From contig NZ_JAEMTA010000021.1 in assembly GCF_016462545.1 (NCBI RefSeq), positions 1 to 64,000 of the forward strand: 64,000 nucleotides of DNA. Reading direction: 5' to 3'. The stretch comes from Mycolicibacterium sp. GTDB lineage: Bacteria; Actinomycetota; Actinomycetes; Mycobacteriales; Mycobacteriaceae. The notes under the pieces are model-generated. The model worked only from the letters and a program-made list of their open reading frames with translations. It was not told the DNA's origin and did not search any database. Of this stretch, positions 44,323 to 52,479 are shown in pieces. Position 1 is the first letter of the stretch. Every line of letters starts with the position of its first letter. The translations under genes were made by a program, and so were the position numbers.

Positions 44323-45315
44323 CTACATCAGGTCGTTGCCGACGACGTCGTTTCGATGCGCGGAGTACCAGTCCACCGTCCGCGTCAGACCATCGTCGAG
44401 ACCGATGGTCGGTGACCACCCGAGGCCGCGCATCTTCGCAATGTCGGGGCAGCGTCGCCGGGTACCCCCGGGTGGGGAGACTCCGGGACGGATGTCGAGA
44501 TCGACTCCGACGATCTTGCCGATGCGCTCCGCCAAGTCTCTGATCGAGAGCTCCTCGTCACTGCCGATGTGGTAGATCTCGCGGTGCCCGCCGACGTCGT
44601 ACATCGTCAGGATCCCCTGGACCACGTCATCGACATAGCAGAACGAGCGCGTCTCACTTCCGTCGCCCTGAATGTCGAACGGGGCCTTGCCATCCGGATA
44701 TGCGTCGCGAGCCGCCAGGGCCCGCATGATGAACTGAGGCTCGACGTGCTTCCAGCCCATGTCCGGCCCAAACACGTTGTGCGGTCGGAATACCTGGACC
44801 TTGCGGTAGTGCTCGCGCCCGTAGTTGAACGCGATCAGCTCGCTGACGATCTTGGAACCACCATACGAATAGCGCGGGTTGAGGCTGTCGGGCAGCATCA
44901 ACGGAACGGTCTCCGGGGTGGGAAGCACCGACGGCGTTTGATAGACCTCCGCAGTCGAAGCCACCACCAAGTCCGCCACGCCGGCTTGGCGCCCCGCGTT
45001 CACGACCGCCAGCGCTCCGAGCATGCCGACGTCGAGGACTAGTTCGGGCTGCGTATAGAAGTTCTGCGTGCCGTTGATCGCAGCGAGGTGCATGACGACT
45101 TCTGCCCCGGCGAAGGCCCGCTCCAGAGCCTCCTGATCCCGGATGTCGCAGGTGAAGAGTTCGACGTCGTCGGCGACTTCGGCGAAGCGGCCCGCGTCAC
45201 CGCGCACCAGATTGTCGACGACGGCCACGTCCCAGCCGTCGTTGACGAGGCGTTTGACCAAATAGGCGCCTATGAAGCCTGCGCCGCCCGTCACGACGAC
45301 ACGTGTGCCCGTCAA
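44323..45315 (-). CDS. NAD-dependent sugar epimerase/dehydratase (SDR)
   Basis: A 330-residue extended SDR. VVVTGGAGFIGAYLVKRLVNDG binds NAD; HLAAINGTQNFYTQPELVLDVG and VVASTAEVYQ precede the catalytic YSYGGSK (YxxxK). The C-terminal half has FRPHNVFGPDMGWKHVEPQFI and the FCYVDDVVQGI segment. It could be a UDP-glucose/glucuronate epimerase or decarboxylase; its coupling to the UDP-sugar dehydrogenase (TTG start overlapping its stop as TTGA) suggests it acts on the resulting uronate. Confidence 0.85.
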   Translation of the reverse strand: MTGTRVVVTGGAGFIGAYLVKRLVNDGWDVAVVDNLVRGDAGRFAEVADDVELFTCDIRDQEALERAFAGAEVVMHLAAINGTQNFYTQPELVLDVGMLGALAVVNAGRQAGVADLVVASTAEVYQTPSVLPTPETVPLMLPDSLNPRYSYGGSKIVSELIAFNYGREHYRKVQVFRPHNVFGPDMGWKHVEPQFIMRALAARDAYPDGKAPFDIQGDGSETRSFCYVDDVVQGILTMYDVGGHREIYHIGSDEELSIRDLAERIGKIVGVDLDIRPGVSPPGGTRRRCPDIAKMRGLGWSPTIGLDDGLTRTVDWYSAHRNDVVGNDLM

Positions 45316-46652
45316 GCTCGCGATCCCGATCCGCTACTTCCGACCGCAAAGTACGAATCGCCCAGCTCATCAGAGGGCAGATGGCTGAAGTGACTCCAGT
45401 AGTCGAAGACGAATCCGTTGGGGGCCATGAACTCGTGGATCGTCCGCGGGGCGATCTTCGAGAACGACGGATGGTTGTTGGCGATGACGACGACGGACGC
45501 GCTGCTGACCGCCTCCCCGAAACGCGTAAAGGTGCTCTCGTCTGGAAACTCCGCCGCCAGGGTGTCAGCGGACGTCACTGGGTCGTACAGGCCGATGGAG
45601 GCCTCGGGGCAGGCTTTCTTCAAGGCGTCCAGCACCTTGATCGACATCGATCCCCGAAGATCATTGGTTTCGGGCACCCCCTTGAATGCCATGCCCAGAA
45701 TGCTGATCCGAAGTGGATGCGGGAGGTCACGTCGGGCGATCTCGTCCCGAATGAACGCAACGGTCTCAGCCGGCTGACGCTCGTTGACGACCCTGCCCGC
45801 CGAGGTGATCTCCATGACGATCCCGCGGCTGCGGGCGCTCTCCATCAGGATGTGCGGGTCCTTCTCGAGGCACGGGCCTCCCACCAGGCCGGGTACGGGC
45901 ACGTTGGTTCGGTCGTAGCCGATCTTGCCCGAGGTGATCACTTCGTACGCGTTCACGTCGAATGCGTCGCACAGGCGCGCGACCTCGTTGGCAAAGGCGA
46001 ACTGCACGTCCCTGAAGGTGTTGCCCACCAACTTGACGATCTCCGCCGCCTCCGGGCTGGATACCTGCACGATCGACTTCGTCAGCCGACGGAACACGGC
46101 GGCCGCGCGATCGGCGACGGGTTGATCGTCGGCGCCGATGATCTGCGGTAGTTCACGTAACTCCTGCAGCGCCTTGCCCTCCAACGTCCGCTCCGGGCAC
46201 ATGGCGATGTCGAAGCTCTTGCCCGACGCCTCGAGGATGGGCGATACGACATCGCGGGTCGTGCCGATCTTCACCGTCGAACGAAGTATCACCAACGCCC
46301 CGTCCGACATGTGCTCGGCGATGTCGCGTGCGGCAGCTTCGATCATGTCGAGGCGCGCTACGCCGTCGCCAGACAGCGGCGTTCCGACGGTGATGATGTA
46401 CGTGTCGCAGGTGAAGTCGGGCCCGAACGCGGTGGCCGCGACGAGTCTTCCCGATTTGACCACCCCGCTGAGGGCGTCGGGCAGTCCCGTTTCGGTGAAG
46501 TGTGGCGTTCCAGCATTGGTCAACTCCACCAACTCGGGACGTCTTTCGACGCCGACAACGCTGAAGCCGGCCTCTGCGAGGACCGTGCCCAGCGTCAAAC
46601 CCACATACCCAAGCCCGATGATTCCGATGTCGAACCTCGTTGGTTCGTTCAT
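45312..46652 (-). CDS. UDP-sugar 6-dehydrogenase (UDP-ManNAc/UDP-Glc dehydrogenase family)
   Basis: A 446-residue enzyme. The N-terminal NAD fold is IGIIGLGYVGLTLGTVLAEAGFSVVGVE; ILRSTVKIGTTRDVV and CPERTLEGKALQELRELPQIIG follow. KLVGNTFRDVQFAFANEVARLCD is the central helix, and GLVGGPCLEKDPHIL contains the catalytic Cys. LRISILGMAFKGVPETNDLRGS begins the UDP-binding domain. It oxidises the C6 hydroxyl of a UDP-hexose to a uronate; the WecC-like branch (UDP-ManNAc) is the best guess. ATG at 46652 has GGAGGT at 8-nt spacing; the longer frame is rejected. Confidence 0.9.
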   Translation of the reverse strand: MNEPTRFDIGIIGLGYVGLTLGTVLAEAGFSVVGVERRPELVELTNAGTPHFTETGLPDALSGVVKSGRLVAATAFGPDFTCDTYIITVGTPLSGDGVARLDMIEAAARDIAEHMSDGALVILRSTVKIGTTRDVVSPILEASGKSFDIAMCPERTLEGKALQELRELPQIIGADDQPVADRAAAVFRRLTKSIVQVSSPEAAEIVKLVGNTFRDVQFAFANEVARLCDAFDVNAYEVITSGKIGYDRTNVPVPGLVGGPCLEKDPHILMESARSRGIVMEITSAGRVVNERQPAETVAFIRDEIARRDLPHPLRISILGMAFKGVPETNDLRGSMSIKVLDALKKACPEASIGLYDPVTSADTLAAEFPDESTFTRFGEAVSSASVVVIANNHPSFSKIAPRTIHEFMAPNGFVFDYWSHFSHLPSDELGDSYFAVGSSGSGSRA

Positions 46653-47338
46653 TTCCGACCACCTCCCCTTTCGTAGCTGGGGGTACCGATGCACAGGTGA
46701 CCATACGCCATTTCACACTTTGCCGAAGGCCTGTGATAGGAGATACCCGTGAGCGTCACCGGCAACACCCGAAAGAATAACCTGTTTGCCAGCATCGACG
46801 CGTTAATCGCGCAAAGCGCGAGCAGCTTGCGCACATCGAACGACGGGTAGTTCCGCGGGCGAATGCCCGCGGTCTGGGCCTGGGCCAGGGCCCAGACCGG
46901 CATGTCCTTGAGATATCACCGGAGCTGGCCGAGAGGGCGAATGCGCCTGTGCCGCATACACTTTCAACTTCTCGCTGAAAGCGCAAACAAGACATCGGGA
47001 ATTGCCTCCGAAGCATTCAAAGTTCAGTCAACCGCGTCGGGGTACCGGAGCTGGCAGAATTTGCTAAACACTCGATGCGCAAATATCAGTGGCGCATCGT
47101 CACCCGACGTGCAGCAACATCGAGATTTCTTGCGATTCTGGCAAACAATCTAATCGATACCGACATGTCCGTCACGGACCGTCTCGAGTATCAGCGCCGA
47201 TCACCGATCCCCGTTGCGAAGAATTTCATTCGCCGAAACGCGGCGTTGGCTTGGACAGCATTTTAAATAACTTTGGTATGAATTTGGCAGCGGCCGAGAA
47301 CCCGAGCTCCGCGGAGCGCGCAGCCCGGTGGGCAGGGT
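46653..47338. other. Long gene-free region with two hairpins
   Basis: A 686-bp gap upstream of the dehydrogenase and downstream of a glycosyltransferase. Short frames here resemble no known family. It is AT-richer than its surroundings. It contains two adjacent GC-rich hairpins (46853-46898), a shorter TTTCA/TGAAA hairpin near 46970, and the 12-mer ACCGGAGCTGGC twice, near 46917 and 47045. The dehydrogenase promoter must lie in its left part. Confidence 0.5.
46853..46898. promoter_or_regulatory. Pair of overlapping perfect hairpins
   Basis: Hairpin 1: CCGCGGGC (46853-46860), loop GAAT, GCCCGCGG (46865-46872), a perfect 8-bp stem. Hairpin 2: GGTCTGGGCC (46871-46880), 8-nt loop, GGCCCAGACC (46889-46898), a perfect 10-bp stem. 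They share GG at 46871-46872, so full formation of one disturbs the base of the other. It could be a terminator for the operon ending at 47339 or an attenuator-like element for the dehydrogenase operon. Confidence 0.5.
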
Positions 47339-48475
47339 CTACTGTTCGACGCCGGCGTGCAGGAAGTCTTCGACGGCCCGCCTCGGCCGATCGGCCCGCC
47401 AGTGCTCGTCGTTGACCTGGTAGAGCCGTGTACCCGAGACGACCGCGGCGTCCCTGTCGAGCAGCAGCAGTCGGCACTGCTCGATGAAGTCCAGTTCGTC
47501 GTCGTAGGTCGGCATGTCGAACACCGATCGCAGCGAGCCCACCGCCGCACCGGTGCCGATGACCGGCAGGCCGATGCTGGCCGAATCGAGCAGCTTGACC
47601 CGGACGCCGCCGCCCGTCTTGATCGGCGCCATCAGCGCCCGGCAGGTGCCGAGGAACTCGTGCAGATTCTCGACGAAGCCGAGGTCGCGGACCCCGTCCG
47701 GGTAGCTCGGATCGGCCGCGCCGCGCTTCTTGGCCCCGATGATGCACAACTCCGCGCCGGGAATGCCTGCAGCGATCCGGGGCCAGAGTTCCAGGGCGTA
47801 CAGGAAGGCCTCCTGGTTGGGCGGCCAGTCCCGCGCACCCATGAAGACCAACCGTGGGCCCGTAGCCGAGACGTCGACCGGCGTCCTCGGCGGCAGTGTG
47901 ACGTCGAGAAAGCGCGCCCCGGCGACCCCGTTGTCGCGGTACATCTGGGCTTCTTCGATCTCGTATGTTCCGACGGCGTCGGCAGCGCGAGCCACGCGCA
48001 GTTCGTCGCGCAGCAGTCGCGGCGCTTCGATCCGACCCAGCGCGCCCCGCGTCGCCGACCACACGAGCGACTCGGAGATCCCGGTGTTGATGACGAAACC
48101 CCGCGAGCCAAGATGTCTGCTGCGCAAGAAGCTCTCCGCCATGTAGCTGTGGTCGGAGACGAAGAGATCCGCGTCGGACGAGTCGATGGCGTCGACGAAG
48201 GCATCGGAGTCGAAGCGGACATGAACCAGACTTCGCCTCTTGCTTATTGCATTGCGCAGCAACGCAATACGATCGATCTCGGGCTTACGGACCTGGATGA
48301 GCGGGAGTCCGCCGGGGACGACGTCGGTCGACGTCGTACCGGCCACGTCTGACAGCGCAATCGCAGACACCTCGAATTCCTGCGCCGCCAGCCCCATCAC
48401 GACACGACCGATCTCGGCATCACCGCCGTGCGCCGTCGACGGATCCTTGGAGAGGAGGAACGCCACCTTGGTCAT
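47339..48475 (-). CDS. Glycosyltransferase (GT4/GT-B type)
   Basis: A 378-residue cytosolic transferase. The N-terminus KVAFLLSKDPSTAHGGDAEIGRVVMGLAAQ is the acceptor domain; RLVFMGARDWPPNQEAFLYALELWPRI starts the nucleotide-sugar domain, followed by AELCIIGAKKRG, LGFVENLHEFLGTCRALMAPIKTGGGVRVKLLDSASIGLPVIGTGAAVGSL. The GGGVRVKLLDSAS block replaces the usual EGFGLxxLEAxA. ATG at 48475 overlaps the flippase stop (ATGA). Last gene of a five-gene operon (acyltransferase, acyltransferase, GT, flippase, GT). Confidence 0.87.
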   Translation of the reverse strand: MTKVAFLLSKDPSTAHGGDAEIGRVVMGLAAQEFEVSAIALSDVAGTTSTDVVPGGLPLIQVRKPEIDRIALLRNAISKRRSLVHVRFDSDAFVDAIDSSDADLFVSDHSYMAESFLRSRHLGSRGFVINTGISESLVWSATRGALGRIEAPRLLRDELRVARAADAVGTYEIEEAQMYRDNGVAGARFLDVTLPPRTPVDVSATGPRLVFMGARDWPPNQEAFLYALELWPRIAAGIPGAELCIIGAKKRGAADPSYPDGVRDLGFVENLHEFLGTCRALMAPIKTGGGVRVKLLDSASIGLPVIGTGAAVGSLRSVFDMPTYDDELDFIEQCRLLLLDRDAAVVSGTRLYQVNDEHWRADRPRRAVEDFLHAGVEQ

Positions 48476-49614
48476 TCATCGGCCTTGTCATTGGGAACGG
48501 TTGGTTCGATGTGCCTGCGCGCAGCGGGATTTCGGTACAGTGCGACCGAGTACACGAGTAGGAGGATGGCATCGGTGATCACCGACGCCACCGAGGCTCC
48601 GACGGCTCCCGCAGACGCCAGCGCGGCGACCAGCAGCAGCTTGAAGGGAACCAGTCCCAGCGCTGCGGAGAGTCGCACCAGATCTCTACGCTGCGTATAG
48701 AGGATCACCTGGAAGATCGACACGACGGTGCGGATGGCGCACCACGCGGACATGATGATCATCGCGATCGCCAACTCCGTCGGCGCGGGCGACACCAACA
48801 GGCCGACGCCGATGATCGCCATCAAGGCTCCAGCGGCGACACCGAACAACACGGTGTGGCGCAGCGGCGGTCCGGTCGCCAGGTCGCCGCCACTCGTCCG
48901 CAACGGCTCGTGATACGTCATTCCGAACGACGTGCCGAGTGACGACAACGCGATACCGACGGTGATCGCGATCGTGTAGTACCCGACGATCGTGGTGTCG
49001 GTCAGGTATCCGAGCAGCAAGACGTCGCCCTGCAGATAGACCGCCGTGCCGAGCATCTCGCCGGTGAGTGCGGCCATCAGCCGGGGTGGTCCAGGGATGC
49101 CGGGACGGTGGCCCCAGACCCGTTGGCCCGCAAGCACGGCGATCACCAGGTAGGGAGCGCAGTAGAGCAGCGTCGCGCCGAGCAGCGTCGGGTGCTCGGT
49201 GCCGAACAGGTAGGCGCATGCCATCGCGACGCTGATGCCCTGGCGGGTGCTGTCCATCCGCGAGACTCGGTCGGGATGCCCGTCGCGCGCAGCCTGACTC
49301 TGATAGCTCTTGAAGGCGATTTCGCCGCCCGCCACGAATAGTCCGAACCACGCCACATAGTTCACGTCCAGCAGCGCCGCACCACAGAACATGAGCGACA
49401 GGCCCACCAGGAACCGCGTGGTCCGTTCGGCGAGGAATCGCCGTTCCGACTCGCGGATCGCGCGCACCGCGAACGAGTTGTCCAGCGGCGGACCGATTAT
49501 CGACGCGAGCGCGAAGCCGAGCCCGTAGAGACCGTAATCGGCGATGCCGAGCTTGGCGATGATGGCAAGGGTCCACAGCAGACCCACCCCGCGGCCACCG
49601 TAGAGCCACATCAC
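48472..49614 (-). CDS. Wzx-type lipid-linked oligosaccharide flippase
   Basis: A polytopic protein of at least 380 residues with 11-12 hydrophobic segments in the MOP/polysaccharide transporter pattern: LWTLAIIAKLGIADYGLYGLGFALASIIGPPLD near the start and VYLQGDVLLLGYLTDTTIVGYYTIAITVGIAL mid-protein. It would move the undecaprenyl- or decaprenyl-linked repeat across the membrane. GTG 49614 is given as the first standard start, but codons upstream in frame (PRNIAKTLLSV) continue the first TM typical of Wzx. A CTG at 49671 overlapping the previous stop may be the real start. Confidence 0.83.
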   Translation of the reverse strand: MMWLYGGRGVGLLWTLAIIAKLGIADYGLYGLGFALASIIGPPLDNSFAVRAIRESERRFLAERTTRFLVGLSLMFCGAALLDVNYVAWFGLFVAGGEIAFKSYQSQAARDGHPDRVSRMDSTRQGISVAMACAYLFGTEHPTLLGATLLYCAPYLVIAVLAGQRVWGHRPGIPGPPRLMAALTGEMLGTAVYLQGDVLLLGYLTDTTIVGYYTIAITVGIALSSLGTSFGMTYHEPLRTSGGDLATGPPLRHTVLFGVAAGALMAIIGVGLLVSPAPTELAIAMIIMSAWCAIRTVVSIFQVILYTQRRDLVRLSAALGLVPFKLLLVAALASAGAVGASVASVITDAILLLVYSVALYRNPAARRHIEPTVPNDKADE

Positions 49615-49657
49615 CGACAGCAGGGTCTTGGCGATGTTGCGCGGTGCCGCGCCCGTG

Positions 49658-49677
49658 TCAGTCAGCGTCAGTCAGCT
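49658..49677. repeat. 10-bp tandem duplication at the GT-flippase junction
   Basis: GTCAGTCAGC occurs twice in a row. It covers the stop codon of the upstream glycosyltransferase and the presumed N-terminus of the flippase, so a replication slip here would alter the coupling of the two genes. Confidence 0.6.
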
Positions 49678-50795
49678 CGTTCGTGGGCGGTCAGCATCTC
49701 CGACCACACCTTGGCGAACGCATCCGCGGTCCCCACAGCACCGTGTCGCCTGCGGGTGTCGTCCGAGGCCTCCCCGAGTTTCGTCAGCCGCTCGGGATCG
49801 TTGACCACGGCGGCGACCGACGCGCCGAACTTGGCGGGCAGCGGTCCGGTGTCGGTGGCCTCGGCTCGCACGACGACCACGCCGTCGTCCTCGGTGAGCT
49901 CGGCGAGTGACCCGTAGGCGGTGCACACGACGGGAGTTCGGTATGCCGTGGCGTGCGCCACGACCGCAGACGCGGGATAGGTCTCGGCGTAGAAGTGCCG
50001 CTTGCCGTACGGCACCACGATGGCGCGCACCGACTCGAAGAACGCGTCCTCGTCCGGCCCGAAGACACCGCCGAGGATGTCGATTCCCTCGGCGGGCGCC
50101 AGCGATTCGGTTCCGCGACCCGCCACTCTCATGAGGATGTCATCGGGCAGTTGTTCGCGGATCGCGGCGATCTGCTCGAAGCCCTTGCCGCGGTAGAGGA
50201 AACCGAAGAACCCGATCGCCTTGGGCCGCTCCTCCACCGGCTTGATCTCGGGCCGGTCGAAGATTCGGTAGGGCACCGCGTAGCTCTGCACCTTGGGGTA
50301 GGTGCGCTCGATGGCGCGCTGTCCGGTCTTCGTCAGCGCGAACAGCGTGCGCTCGCCGTACACGGCGCCCTCGATCATCTGGGATACCGGGCGCAGCGGG
50401 TAGTGGATGGCGTGGGTTCGCCACTTCGAACTGGCGATCCAGCGAGTGCGGCCTGGCATCCAGACGCCGTGAGGCGGATCGTGGATGGTCGACGAGACGG
50501 GAATTCCCTTGAGTCCCTGCGTCGCCCAGAACGGGCCGACGCCGCCTGCGGCGATCTCGGCGTGCACGAGGACCCGACCGGGGCGCCCCTCGGCGACGAG
50601 CTTGCGCACCTGTTTGCGATACCTGCGAATGTCGGCAACGCCATCGTCGTCGGGCGCGCCCGTCCGCACCTCCACGACCTCGCCGAAATGCGAGCGAACC
50701 GCTTCGACGAAACCGTCACCGTAGTCCCCGACCGCGGTCTTGCCGGTAGCAGGACCAACGAAGACGAGTCGGTACTCGGAAAGATTCGCCACCAT
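49668..50795 (-). CDS. Glycosyltransferase (GT4/GT-B type)
   Basis: A 375-residue transferase. The N-domain RLVFVGPATGKTAVGDYGDGFVEAVRSHFGEVVEV precedes a middle with VLVHAEIAAGGVGPFWATQG and HDPPHGVW; the C-domain has AIGFFGFLYRGKGFEQIAAIREQLPDDILMRVAGRG, DAFFESVRAIVVPY, and PASAVVAHATAYRTPVVCTAYGSLAEL. Adds a sugar to the lipid-linked repeat unit; donor unknown. ATG at 50795 shares one base with the preceding acyltransferase stop (TGATG). Confidence 0.86.
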   Translation of the reverse strand: MVANLSEYRLVFVGPATGKTAVGDYGDGFVEAVRSHFGEVVEVRTGAPDDDGVADIRRYRKQVRKLVAEGRPGRVLVHAEIAAGGVGPFWATQGLKGIPVSSTIHDPPHGVWMPGRTRWIASSKWRTHAIHYPLRPVSQMIEGAVYGERTLFALTKTGQRAIERTYPKVQSYAVPYRIFDRPEIKPVEERPKAIGFFGFLYRGKGFEQIAAIREQLPDDILMRVAGRGTESLAPAEGIDILGGVFGPDEDAFFESVRAIVVPYGKRHFYAETYPASAVVAHATAYRTPVVCTAYGSLAELTEDDGVVVVRAEATDTGPLPAKFGASVAAVVNDPERLTKLGEASDDTRRRHGAVGTADAFAKVWSEMLTAHERAD

Positions 50796-51457
50796 CAGTG
50801 GAAGATCGGTCGGTATTTGCCGCTGTACTTCAGCGCGTCTGGATTTCGTTTGCTGATGGGTTTGGCGGGGATTCCCCCGACGACCACCAGTTCGTCGACG
50901 TCCTTGTTCACCAGCGATGACGCTGCGACCACGGCGCCACGGCGAATGTGCGATGGCAGAATCATCGCTCGGCTAGCAATCCACACATAGTCCTCGATTA
51001 CGGTCGGAATGGGTACTGGAAGAAAGTCGGGGTCGTTGATGTCGTGGCCCCCACCCAAGATGTGAACGTCGCTGGCGATCGTCACGTTGTCGCCGATCCA
51101 GAGCCCGCCACGCGCGTCCAGAAGGCATCTGGAACCGATGGCCGTGCAGTTTCCGATCGTCAAGTACTTGATGTCGATGACCGTGGTACCGCGCATCACG
51201 GCGGAATCCTTGCCGATGTCCGCGCCGAACAGCCGTAGGTAGCTCTGACGAATGACGTGTGAGGGTATGTGGGTGATGAAGCTGTTGTAGACGAGGATGC
51301 TCAACCATCGCTCCACCTTCTGCAGAAAGGTGATGCCGACGCTGTTGGCGTCCATGGTCTTGCCGTCGGGCCCCTTGACCCACACCATCTTCGGCGGCAG
51401 CTTCAAATCCGGCGCCGCCTCGAGTTTGCTCGAAAAGTCATCGCGCTCAGCAGCCAT
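50795..51457 (-). CDS. Hexapeptide-repeat (LbH) acyltransferase, copy 2
   Basis: A 220-residue left-handed beta-helix acetyltransferase of the WcaF/Maa-like group. Helical N-terminus, then IRQSYLRLFGADIGKDSAVMRGTTVIDIKYLTIGNCTAIGSRCLLDARGGLWIGDNVTIASDVHILGGGHDIND (His of GGGH is the likely catalytic base), DYVWIASRAMILPSHIRRGAVVAASSLVNKDVDELVVVGGIPAKPISKR. ATG at 51457 is chosen for GGGAG at 8-nt spacing; upstream codons lack support. Clear tandem paralogue of the next gene. Confidence 0.87.
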   Translation of the reverse strand: MAAERDDFSSKLEAAPDLKLPPKMVWVKGPDGKTMDANSVGITFLQKVERWLSILVYNSFITHIPSHVIRQSYLRLFGADIGKDSAVMRGTTVIDIKYLTIGNCTAIGSRCLLDARGGLWIGDNVTIASDVHILGGGHDINDPDFLPVPIPTVIEDYVWIASRAMILPSHIRRGAVVAASSLVNKDVDELVVVGGIPAKPISKRNPDALKYSGKYRPIFH

Positions 51458-51562
51458 CGTCGCCGCTCCCATCGCAACCGCAGGTGAGAATTTCGTGATC
51501 GGAATATTCCTGATTGGCCCTCGAAACGCAATCATAGGAGCGCGCCGGCCACCGACCAATCA

Positions 51563-52240
51563 TCAGGAGAACAGCGGACGATACTTGCCGCTATATCCAA
51601 GCCCTTCGGGCTTCCGCTGCGAGATCACCTTTGCTGGGACGCCGCCGACGACGTCGAGCGCGGCCACGTCCTTGTTCACCAGGGACTGTGCGGCGACGAC
51701 GGCGCCGCGACCGATGTGGCAGGGCAGAACCATCGAGCGACTGGCGATCCACACGTAGTCCTCGACGACCGTCGGGCTGATCGTCGGCAGGAAATCCGGG
51801 TGATTGATCTCGTGTCCACCGCAGATGAACTGCGTGTCGCTGGCGATCGTGACGTTGTCCCCAATGGCGATACCTGCCCGGCAGTCCAGGAAGCACCGCC
51901 CACCGATGGCGGTGTTGTCGCCGATCGACAGGAACTCGATGTCCGTGATGAGGGTGCCGCGCATGATCGCGGAGTCCTTGCCGATGGTGGCGCCGAACAG
52001 CCTGAGGAAGGCTTGCCGGATGGTGTGCGAGGGAATGTGGGTGACGAACGAGCTGTACAGCAGGGCACCAATGCGATTGCGGGCCTTCCGAGCGAGACCC
52101 ATGTTCTGCATCTTGTATTCGATCACCCGGTCGTCAGGTCCCTTGACGAGCAGCGGAGGCGGCGGAACCTTCAGCCGCGGCGCGTTCTGGCGTTCGCTGA
52201 GGGCGCCGTCGTCTTGAGCGGACAATGTTGCTCCTGTCAT
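51563..52240 (-). CDS. Hexapeptide-repeat (LbH) acyltransferase, copy 1
   Basis: A 225-residue paralogue of the gene at 50795: IRQAFLRLFGATIGKDSAIMRGTLITDIEFLSIGDNTAIGGRCFLDCRAGIAIGDNVTIASDTQFICGGHEINHPDF, then DYVWIASRSMVLPCHIGRGAVVAAQSLVNKDVAALDVVGGVPAKVISQR. The N-terminal Pro-rich LLVKGPDD segment is shared with copy 2 (WVKGPDG). It acetylates a sugar of the repeat unit. ATG at 52240 probably heads the operon running to 47339. Confidence 0.87.
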   Translation of the reverse strand: MTGATLSAQDDGALSERQNAPRLKVPPPPLLVKGPDDRVIEYKMQNMGLARKARNRIGALLYSSFVTHIPSHTIRQAFLRLFGATIGKDSAIMRGTLITDIEFLSIGDNTAIGGRCFLDCRAGIAIGDNVTIASDTQFICGGHEINHPDFLPTISPTVVEDYVWIASRSMVLPCHIGRGAVVAAQSLVNKDVAALDVVGGVPAKVISQRKPEGLGYSGKYRPLFS

Positions 52241-52479
52241 AGTTTGGGGCCGGTCGCTAGCCGCACACGATCCCCGAGGAGGATATAGCAAAGAACAGCC
52301 GGCCGACGCGCTCGATCTCCCCGCACTCGACCGGCACGCTCACCAAAGTGGTTGCTCACCAACGGCTTTGCGGCAGCCCACGCTGCAATCGGACGGGGTC
52401 CGGGCTGGCGCGACATCGGTCTCGAGTCGACGGCGGCCCCATCATGGCAACCTGCGTGATCCATTCCCACGATCTACCC

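Noticed and set aside
46649..47016. Two overlapping small minus-strand frames in the long gap
   Set aside because: They span the perfect hairpins, are Cys/Arg-rich and match no family; more likely chance frames.
49658..49677. Frameshift or pseudogene at the GT-flippase junction caused by the 10-bp duplication
   Set aside because: Removing one copy leaves the glycosyltransferase stop in the same context, and both frames are intact, so no disruption is evident.
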